7,954 nucleotides of DNA from Acidobacteriota bacterium (lineage in GTDB: Bacteria; Acidobacteriota; Terriglobia; Bryobacterales; Bryobacteraceae): positions 1-7,954 of the forward strand of contig JAJYKC010000089.1 in NCBI GenBank assembly GCA_021788955.1, written 5' to 3'. Under the pieces are notes generated by a model. That model was given only the letters and a program-made list of their open reading frames with translations, made no database searches and was not told where the DNA came from. The position numbers and the translations under genes are program-made. Below, one piece after another: positions 1 to 5,247 of this stretch. Positions within the stretch are counted from its first letter, which is position 1, and every line of letters begins with the position of its first letter.

Positions 1-90
1 GCCTTAGCTTTGCTGCAATAGGAATTAACCGCGCCAGCCGCAATACTAGAACCTAAGTCCTAGGAAGTTCGGTCTGCCGCCTAAGTGAAG

Positions 91-167
91 TGGCGCGCCC
101 GGAGGGACTCGAACCCCCGGCCTATTGATTCGAAGTCAATCGCTCTATCCGGCTGAGCTACGGGCGC
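91..167 (-). tRNA. tRNA-Arg (anticodon TCG), CCA encoded
   Basis: Read on the minus strand, this is a complete cloverleaf. The acceptor strand GCGCCCG (167-161) pairs with CGGGCGC (101-95). The D arm is GCTC-AGCCGGATA-GAGC. The anticodon stem ATTGA/TCAAT encloses the loop CTTCGAA, so the anticodon is TCG (genomic 131-133), which reads arginine CGA codons. The T arm carries the usual GGTTCGAGTCC loop. The discriminator is G, and the 3' CCA is encoded at 93-91. No frameshift or intron is seen. No hairpin plus T-run terminator is visible downstream (positions 90-1), and nothing else is recognisable there. The gene diverges from the glycosyltransferase cluster. Identity is certain apart from possible modification of the wobble base. 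Confidence 0.97.
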
Positions 168-175
168 GTGACTCC

Positions 176-181
176 ATTATA
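176..181 (-). promoter_or_regulatory. -10 box of the tRNA-Arg promoter
   Basis: The minus strand reads a perfect TATAAT only 8 nt before the first tRNA base (167). Transcription would normally start 6-8 nt after the box, around 170-168, leaving a 5' leader of about 1-3 nt. The expected -35 region (about 197-204) reads TGTTTT or TTTTGG, a poor match to TTGACA. The box itself is well supported; the start point is inferred. Confidence 0.6.
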
Positions 182-226
182 AAGATCCCCGCCACTCCAA
201 AACAGCCATCCCTCTAACCGCCTCAC

Positions 227-232
227 TATAAT
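227..232 (+). promoter_or_regulatory. Candidate -10 box for the glycosyltransferase cluster
   Basis: A perfect TATAAT overlaps the ATG at 231. If used, transcription would begin near 239, so that ATG could not be the start codon and the in-frame ATG at 255 would be. The -35 region (about 204-210) has no clear TTGACA match. A second plus-strand box, TATAAA at 178-183, is an alternative that would give a longer leader. It has no good -35 either. Confidence 0.4.
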
Positions 233-254
233 GAGAAGGCGTTCTTTGGTCCAA

Positions 255-959
255 ATGAACTCTTCCGGGACGAAACCTCTCGATCTGGACTCCTTGATTC
301 AGCGCGTGCGCGACGAAGCGGCCGCGCGAAAGCTCCCCGCCGCCTGCGCCGCGTCCGCCCCCGATACAAGCCATCGCAACTTACTCGCGCCGCTTCCACC
401 AGACCTCGAATCGGCGCCCCGCCCGCTCCCGCTCTCCCGATTCCTCCCGTTTCACGACGAAACGCTAGTCAGGGTCATTTACCGCGAGTTACTCGGCCGT
501 GAACCCGAACGCGACGCCGCGGCCTCTTACGCGGATCGCCTCCACTCCGGTAACCTCTCCAAGCTCGATTTCATCGCCGCGGTAAGTCACTCCGGCGAAG
601 GCCGAACGCGCGGGGTTCTGGTGCCCGGCCTCGACGTGGCCTTGCGCCGAGAGCGCCTGTTCCGACTCCCCGTCGCCGGACCCCTGCTGCGCATCGCCAA
701 CCTCATTCTCAATCTCCCAGCGTTCGAAGCAAACCTGTGCCGGCTCGAAGCTTCCATCGAGCGCCGCTTCGCCGAAGTCCAGCGCGTCTTTCGCCTCGAA
801 TTGGTCGGCCCCATGGAAGGGAAAGCCGACAAGTCATCCGTCGCCGAACTCGAGCGCCAGGCCGCCCGCGTCGCCTTCAACAAAGCCAACCGTGAGGCGC
901 TACTCGAACTCGAGCGCAGAGTCGAGGCCCTCGAAGCCGCGCGCCGGAGCGCCGATTGA
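255..959 (+). CDS. DUF4214 domain protein with C-terminal coiled coil
   Basis: This 234-residue protein (numbered from the ATG at 255) has no signal peptide. Residues 68-118 match the DUF4214 pattern: an acidic start, then LVRVIYRELLGREPERDAA, a YADRLHSGNLSK-type turn, and a helix ending in SGEGR. Residues 137-155 form a hydrophobic helix-like stretch rich in Leu, Ile and Pro. Residues about 157-230 are heptad-like and charged (LEASIERRF, LELERRVEALEAARR), so probably coiled coil. DUF4214 proteins are often encoded beside glycosyltransferases and are thought to support glycan assembly or surface attachment; the biochemical role is unknown. It overlaps the next gene by 4 nt, so it heads that operon. 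The ATG at 231 would add 8 residues (MRRRSLVQ), but it lies inside a TATAAT box and has no ribosome site. The ATG at 255 also lacks a good one, so the start is uncertain. Confidence 0.8.
   Translation: MNSSGTKPLDLDSLIQRVRDEAAARKLPAACAASAPDTSHRNLLAPLPPDLESAPRPLPLSRFLPFHDETLVRVIYRELLGREPERDAAASYADRLHSGNLSKLDFIAAVSHSGEGRTRGVLVPGLDVALRRERLFRLPVAGPLLRIANLILNLPAFEANLCRLEASIERRFAEVQRVFRLELVGPMEGKADKSSVAELERQAARVAFNKANREALLELERRVEALEAARRSAD
946..949 (+). promoter_or_regulatory. Ribosome binding site supporting a TTG start
   Basis: GGAG lies 6 nt before the TTG at 956, inside the end of the DUF4214 gene. It supports the TTG as the real start, since no ATG or GTG is available nearby in this frame and the protein from TTG begins exactly at the first beta strand of the fold (MRIAIATV). 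The TTGA overlap lets a terminating ribosome restart. Confidence 0.55.
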
Positions 960-1984
960 GAATCGCCATCGCGACCGTCCGCACCCCCTTCATTGAGGGC
1001 GGTTCCGAAGCCCACGCCGCCGGTCTCCGCGCCGCGCTTCGGCGCGCCGGTCACGTTGCCGACATCGTCACCATGCCGTTCCGCTTCCAGCCCGAACATG
1101 CCGTGCGGCACGGCGTCGAACAGTGGCTCAACGAAGACTTCACCTGCCTCGGTGTCCCCACCCCCGATCGCGTCGTATGCCTCCGCTTTCCCGCCTACTA
1201 TCTGAAACACCCGGAAAAAACGCTGTGGCTGCTGCACCAACATCGCACCGTCTACGACGAGTGGGAATCACAGGCCCCGCGTACGCCGGAAGCCGAAGAA
1301 CTCCGCGCCCTGATTTACCGCCTCGACACCGAGCATCTCGCCGCCATCCCGCGGCGCTTCGCCAACTCGCAGACCGTCGCCGAGCGGCTCCATCACTTCA
1401 ACGGAGTCACAGCCACTCCGCTCTACCACCCACCCCCGCTCTCGGCCAAACTTTATACCGCGGACCCGCTCCCTTACGTCTTCGCGCCCAGCCGCCTCGA
1501 GCGCCACAAGCGCCAGATCCTCCTCATCGAAGCCATGCGCTACGTCACCGCGCCTGTCTTCGCGATCATCTCGGGATCCGGCGGTCAGCGGGCCGTCTAC
1601 GAAAGCGAAATCGCCGCGCTCGGCCTCGAACATCGTGTCCGCTTGATCGGCGAACTCGACGAAGACGACCTCCTCGCTTTCTACGCCCATTCCTTCGCCG
1701 TCTTCTTCGGTCCGCGCGGCGAAGATTTGGGCTACGTCACCCTCGAAGCCATGCTCGCGCGTAAGCCCGTCATCACCTGCCACGACTCCGGCGGCCCGCT
1801 CGAGTTTGTCCGCCACCGCGACACCGGCATGATCGCCGATCCCGAACCCCGCGCTATTGCCGACGCCATCGACGAACTCTACGGTCTGCCCCGCCACGGC
1901 GCCGATCTCGGCTCCAACGGCTACCAGCGCTACGAGTCGATGGACATCTCCTGGGACACCGTCGCCGCGCTGCTTAGCCAGTAA
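956..1984 (+). CDS. GT4-family (glycosyl transferases group 1) glycosyltransferase
   Basis: This 342-residue protein has the two-Rossmann (GT-B) layout of retaining glycosyltransferases that use nucleotide sugars. The N-terminal half starts with MRIAIATV and has the loop PFIEGGSEAHA (residues 11-21), the usual acceptor-side glycine motif. The C-terminal half has SRLERHKR (179-186), whose Arg and Lys normally bind the donor diphosphate, and an EX7E motif with E256 and E264. A ligand loop DSGGPLEFV (277-285) follows. There is no signal peptide or membrane span, so it is cytoplasmic or membrane-peripheral. The length is slightly short for GT4 (about 360-400). The start is TTG, overlapping the upstream stop as TTGA. 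Its closest visible relative is the first half of the next gene (21 of 31 residues identical around EX7E). The sugar and acceptor cannot be told from sequence. Confidence 0.9.
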   Translation: MRIAIATVRTPFIEGGSEAHAAGLRAALRRAGHVADIVTMPFRFQPEHAVRHGVEQWLNEDFTCLGVPTPDRVVCLRFPAYYLKHPEKTLWLLHQHRTVYDEWESQAPRTPEAEELRALIYRLDTEHLAAIPRRFANSQTVAERLHHFNGVTATPLYHPPPLSAKLYTADPLPYVFAPSRLERHKRQILLIEAMRYVTAPVFAIISGSGGQRAVYESEIAALGLEHRVRLIGELDEDDLLAFYAHSFAVFFGPRGEDLGYVTLEAMLARKPVITCHDSGGPLEFVRHRDTGMIADPEPRAIADAIDELYGLPRHGADLGSNGYQRYESMDISWDTVAALLSQ

Positions 1985-1995
1985 CCGAAGCGCCC

Positions 1996-4383
1996 ATGAA
2001 AATCGCCCTCGTCGCACCAAGCCCGGTCCCCTTCACCATCGGCGGCGCGGAAAAACTCGCCTGGGGCCTCCTCAACCATCTCAACCAGGAAACCGCGCAC
2101 CAAGCCGAACTCATCAAAATCCCCTCCCGCGAACTGTCGTTCTGGGACCTCATCGATTCCTACCGCGCCTTCTCTCAACTCGACCTCTCTCATTTCGACC
2201 TCGTCATCAGCTTGAAATACCCGGCCTGGATGATCTCTCATCCGCGCCACGTGCTCTACCTGCTTCACCGCCTCCGCGGGCTCTACGACACCTATCCGCC
2301 GTTCCCTACGCGCTGCGAATCGAACCACCCCGCCGTCGCCTCGCTTACAGCTTTCCTTCGGTCCCAAACCCCCTCCCGGGCCCACATCCCAGAATGCTTC
2401 GCCCGCCTCGACCGTCTCCGCCAGGCCGCCGGCGTCCCTCCGGAACTGTTCCAGTTTCCCGGCCCGCTCATCCGCGAAGTCCTCCACTTCCTCGACGATT
2501 GCGCTCTCGCGCTGCCCTCGATTTCCAAATACGCCGCCATCAGCCACAACGTCGCCCGCCGCCCCGGCTACTTCCCCCCGGGGGCCGAAGTCTCGGTCTG
2601 CTATCCTCCCTCGGACCTGACCTCGTTGCGCTCCGGCAACTCCGAGTATTTCTTCACCGTCTCCCGCCTCGACAACGCCAAGCGCGTCCGCCTCCTCGTC
2701 GAGGCCATGCTCCGCGCCGAAACCACCGTCCCATTGAAAATCGCCGGAACCGGTCCCGACGAAGCCTCCCTCCGCGCCCTCGCCGCCGACGACCCGCGCA
2801 TCGAATTCCTCGGTTTCGTCAACGACGCCGATGTCGTCGACCTCTACGCCAACTGCCTTGCCGCCCTCTATGTCCCCTATGACGAAGACTACGGACTGGT
2901 CACCATCGAGGCCATGAACAGCGGCAAGCCCGTGCTCACGTGCACGGACTCCGGCGGACCCAACGAGTTCGTCGACAACGGCCTCACCGGCTTCGCCGTC
3001 CCGCCTGATCCCGCCGCCCTCGCCGAGCGCATCGCGTACCTCGCCACCCACATCGCCGAAGCCCGCGCCATGGCCCCTGCCTGCCGCACCAAAGTCGCCT
3101 GCATCCGCTGGGACTCGGTTGCGGAAACCCTCACGGGCGCCCCCATCGCCGGCTCGCGCCCCATTTCCCGGCCCCTCCGCCACATCACCGTCTGCGTCAC
3201 ATTCTCCATCTACCCGCCCCGCGGCGGAGGCAAGAGCCGCGTCTATCACCTCTACCGCTGCCTCGCCCGCGAACTCGACTGCCGCGTCGAACTCCTTACC
3301 TTCGCCGAAGACTTTCAACCCGGCCTCAACCAGGAGATCGCCCCCGGCGTCCGGGAAATCCGCATCGCGAAAACAGATGAACACATCCAGCGCGAAGCCC
3401 GCGCCTCTCGCCGCGCCGGCGGCGTTCCCGTCACCGACGTCGTCATGCCCCGCCTGTTCTCCCTCACGCCGGACTACCTCGCCGCCCTTCGCCGGTCCGC
3501 CGCCGCGAGCAGCCTGCTCGTCACCTGCCATCCCTACCTGATTGCGGCCATCGAAGCCGTCCGCGACTCCCAACCCATCGCCTACGAAGCACAGGACGCC
3601 GAGTACACGCTAAAAGCCCGAATGCTACCGGACAACGCCATGGGCCGCTACCTTCTCCGCCTGACGGACGCTTGCGAACGCCGTGCCTGCCGGGATAGCG
3701 ACGCGATTCTCACCTGCTCCAGCGCCGATGCAGACTTCCTGGCCGCCTCTTACGCCATCCCACCGGAAAAAATCGTCCTCGCCCCCAACGGCGTCGACCT
3801 CGCCTCCGTCACCTACCACCCCTTCGCCGAACGCGCGGTCCTCCCCTCGCCCTTCACGGTCCTCTTCCTCGGAAGCTGGCACGAGCCCAACATCGAGGCC
3901 GCCCTCTTCGTCTCCGAAATCGCACGCCGCCTCCCCGATGTCCGCTTCCAACTCCTCGGCAGCGTCTGCGACTACTTCCGCGTCTTCCGCCTCCCACTCC
4001 CGGCTAACGTCACTCCGCTCGGCGTCCTCGATGACCGCGCCAAAGACCTCGCTCTCTCACGCGCCCATCTCGCCCTCAACCCCATGGAAATGGGCTCCGG
4101 CACCAACCTGAAGATCCTGGATTATATGGCCGCCGGCGTCCCCGTCCTCAGCACACCCTTCGGCGTCCGCGGCCTCAACTTAGTTCCCGGCGAACACCTT
4201 CTCGTTGCTCCTCTCATCGAGTTCCCGCGCATCATCGAGCAACTCGCCGGCGACTCCGCCCCCCAACTCGGCCCCATGACCGCCCGCGCCCGCGCTGTAG
4301 TTGAAAAAGACTATTCCTGGGAAGCTATCGCCCGCTCGCTCGCTGACGCCCTCCGCGCCCGCATCCCGGCGCTCGCCTTCTAA
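1996..4383 (+). CDS. Tandem fusion of two GT4-type glycosyltransferases
   Basis: This 795-residue protein holds two complete GT-B enzymes. Domain 1 (residues 1 to about 378) has the loop FTIGGAEKLA (13-22), SRLDNAKR (223-230) and EX7E with E297 and E305, followed by DSGGPNEFV (318-326). It resembles the upstream gene but carries about 45 extra residues between 103 and 178. A Pro/Arg-rich linker (about 380-396) leads to domain 2 (about 397-795). Domain 2 belongs to a different GT4 subgroup: PPRGGGKSRVYHLYR (407-421), YEAQDAEYTLK (530-540), APNGVD (596-601), and MEMGSGTNLKILDYMAAG (697-714), where Asp709 sits at the usual second Glu. The two active sites could add successive sugars to one growing glycan; that is inference. 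The gene begins 11 nt after the previous stop with a weak ribosome site, so it is probably co-transcribed. No membrane span or frameshift is seen. Confidence 0.9.
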   Translation: MKIALVAPSPVPFTIGGAEKLAWGLLNHLNQETAHQAELIKIPSRELSFWDLIDSYRAFSQLDLSHFDLVISLKYPAWMISHPRHVLYLLHRLRGLYDTYPPFPTRCESNHPAVASLTAFLRSQTPSRAHIPECFARLDRLRQAAGVPPELFQFPGPLIREVLHFLDDCALALPSISKYAAISHNVARRPGYFPPGAEVSVCYPPSDLTSLRSGNSEYFFTVSRLDNAKRVRLLVEAMLRAETTVPLKIAGTGPDEASLRALAADDPRIEFLGFVNDADVVDLYANCLAALYVPYDEDYGLVTIEAMNSGKPVLTCTDSGGPNEFVDNGLTGFAVPPDPAALAERIAYLATHIAEARAMAPACRTKVACIRWDSVAETLTGAPIAGSRPISRPLRHITVCVTFSIYPPRGGGKSRVYHLYRCLARELDCRVELLTFAEDFQPGLNQEIAPGVREIRIAKTDEHIQREARASRRAGGVPVTDVVMPRLFSLTPDYLAALRRSAAASSLLVTCHPYLIAAIEAVRDSQPIAYEAQDAEYTLKARMLPDNAMGRYLLRLTDACERRACRDSDAILTCSSADADFLAASYAIPPEKIVLAPNGVDLASVTYHPFAERAVLPSPFTVLFLGSWHEPNIEAALFVSEIARRLPDVRFQLLGSVCDYFRVFRLPLPANVTPLGVLDDRAKDLALSRAHLALNPMEMGSGTNLKILDYMAAGVPVLSTPFGVRGLNLVPGEHLLVAPLIEFPRIIEQLAGDSAPQLGPMTARARAVVEKDYSWEAIARSLADALRARIPALAF

Positions 4384-4409
4384 AAACATTCAACCCCCCT
4401 TCTGTTTTT
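4382..4409 (+). terminator. Weak A/T-rich inverted repeat after the fusion gene
   Basis: AAAAACA (4382-4388) and TGTTTTT (4403-4409) are exact reverse complements separated by 14 nt. The repeat starts within the stop codon and ends in a T-run, as a weak intrinsic terminator might. With six A-T pairs and one G-C pair it would be unstable, and it overlaps a candidate -35 box, so read-through is likely. Confidence 0.2.
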
Positions 4410-4437
4410 GCAATCCCCCGCCGATCTTCGCTATACT
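4408..4437 (+). promoter_or_regulatory. Candidate upstream promoter (P1) of the actA leader
   Basis: TTGCAA (4408-4413), an 18-nt spacer and TATACT (4432-4437) match the housekeeping sigma consensus at 4 of 6 and 5 of 6 positions. The start would be near 4444, giving a leader of about 155 nt to actA, or a transcript of about 105 nt if it stops at the T-run at 4543-4548. Confidence 0.4.
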
Positions 4438-4503
4438 GCCTCGGTTTGCGTTCGCTGGCTAATAAAGATGGCTCGCCCGCGGACCTGACCGGTTCTTGCC
4501 GAT

Positions 4504-4548
4504 CTCGAAGGATCCAATCCCGAGTTTGCTCGTCTGAGCGGATTTTTT
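4504..4548 (+). terminator. Hairpin region with T6 tail; terminator or attenuator
   Basis: CTCG-AA-GGAT, loop CCA, ATCC-CGAG (4504-4524) forms an eight-pair stem with a two-base bulge. A short GCTC-GTCT-GAGC hairpin follows (4528-4539), then GGA and six T's (4543-4548). An alternative fold pairs AATCC (4516-4520) with GGATT (4540-4544) and CGAG (4521-4524) with CTCG (4529-4532); this stem runs straight into the T's and excludes the first one. It could end transcripts from the glycosyltransferase genes or P1, or act as an attenuator. The folds were found by eye, with no energies computed. Confidence 0.4.
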
Positions 4549-4575
4549 GCACTTTGACAAAATTTCGTCTAGTAT
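4547..4575 (+). promoter_or_regulatory. Candidate actA-proximal promoter (P2)
   Basis: TTGCAC (4547-4552), a 17-nt spacer and TAGTAT (4570-4575) would start transcription near 4582, just before the actA ribosome site. A perfect TTGACA at 4554-4559 is an alternative -35, but at 17 nt it faces only TAAAGA (4577-4582). The region is markedly A/T-rich against its surroundings, which supports a promoter here even though the exact boxes are uncertain. Confidence 0.4.
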
Positions 4576-4584
4576 TTAAAGATT

Positions 4585-4589
4585 AAGGA
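4585..4589 (+). promoter_or_regulatory. Ribosome binding site of actA
   Basis: AAGGA lies 10 nt before the ATG at 4600, a slightly long but workable spacing. It fixes the actA start, which also places the membrane anchor right at the N-terminus. Confidence 0.6.
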
Positions 4590-4599
4590 TCAAGCTCGC

Positions 4600-5247
4600 A
4601 TGCAGATCTTCCATCGAAGCGCGAACTCGATCGCGAAAGTAAGCATTGTCGGCGGAGTGTTGCTCGTCGGTGGCATCATCGCCCTTGCCTACTCGATCGA
4701 TCGCGGCGCATACATCACCGACGTCAAGGTCGTAAGAACGCAGCCCATTCCGTTCAGTCACAAACACCACGTACTCGACGACGGCATCGATTGCCGCTAT
4801 TGCCATACGTCGGTGGAAACCAGCGCCAGGGCAGGCCTGCCGGCTACCGAAGTCTGCATGAGCTGCCACTCGCAGATCTGGACCAACGCCGCCGTCCTTG
4901 AACCGGTCCGGGAAAGCTGGCGCACCGGGCAGTCGATCGAGTGGACCCGGGTCCATGACCTGCCCGATTTCGTCTACTTCAACCACAGCATCCACTTGAA
5001 CAAGGGGATCGGCTGTTCCACCTGCCACGGCGAGGTGCAGAATATCTCCTTCATGTACAAGCAGAACACGCTCTACATGAACTGGTGCCTGGAGTGCCAC
5101 CGGAACCCGGAGAATTACATCCGTCCCCGGTCGGAAGTTTTCAACACGGCCTATCAGGCGCCCGCCAACCAGGCCGAGCTCGGTAAGAAGCTCGTTGCCG
5201 AATATCATGTCCAGAGTCTGACGGATTGCTACACGTGTCATCGATGA
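4600..5247 (+). CDS. actA: Alternative complex III subunit ActA, pentaheme cytochrome c
   Basis: This 215-residue protein has five CXXCH heme c sites: CRYCH (65-69), CMSCH (86-90), CSTCH (139-143), CLECH (163-167) and CYTCH (210-214). Five is the number known for ActA of ACIII. Residues about 13-31 are a single hydrophobic segment after a short basic N-terminus, an uncleaved anchor that leaves the hemes outside the cytoplasmic membrane. SHKHH (53-57) and FNHSIHLNKGIGC (127-139) supply extra histidines that could serve as second heme ligands. In ACIII, ActA takes electrons from the iron-sulfur subunit ActB and passes them towards a cytochrome or oxidase. Its stop overlaps the actB start as ATGA, which confirms the pairing. 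A standalone multiheme cytochrome of the class III/c7 type is the alternative, but the actB neighbour makes it unlikely. Confidence 0.93.
   Translation: MQIFHRSANSIAKVSIVGGVLLVGGIIALAYSIDRGAYITDVKVVRTQPIPFSHKHHVLDDGIDCRYCHTSVETSARAGLPATEVCMSCHSQIWTNAAVLEPVRESWRTGQSIEWTRVHDLPDFVYFNHSIHLNKGIGCSTCHGEVQNISFMYKQNTLYMNWCLECHRNPENYIRPRSEVFNTAYQAPANQAELGKKLVAEYHVQSLTDCYTCHR

Noticed and set aside
52..64. CCTAAGTCCTAGG as a tRNA terminator hairpin
   Set aside because: The possible stem is only about four pairs, and no T-run follows on the minus strand.
1..91. Integration site or island boundary at the tRNA 3' end
   Set aside because: No integrase gene and no repeat of the tRNA 3' end were seen anywhere in the window.
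1857..2882. A 341-codon plus-strand frame across the junction of the two glycosyltransferase genes
   Set aside because: It is Pro- and Arg-rich nonsense and lies out of frame with two well-supported genes.
3214..3240. Walker A-like PPRGGGKS in domain 2 of the fusion protein
   Set aside because: It lacks GxxxxGK[ST] spacing and sits where GT-B enzymes have their glycine-rich acceptor loop after the first beta strand.
1930..3573. A 547-codon open frame on the minus strand opposite the glycosyltransferase genes
   Set aside because: Its translation is dominated by Gly, Ala, Val, Glu and Asp with no recognisable domain. It mirrors the C-ending codon bias of the plus-strand genes, which rarely creates minus-strand stops.
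4468..4488. Hexapeptide MARPRT as a leader peptide in the actA leader
   Set aside because: It has no ribosome site of note and no run of regulatory codons; a frame this short arises by chance.
4444..4548. Signal recognition particle RNA or another known small RNA
   Set aside because: The conserved SRP core (GGAAGGAAGCAGC type) is absent, and no known riboswitch or RNA signature could be matched.
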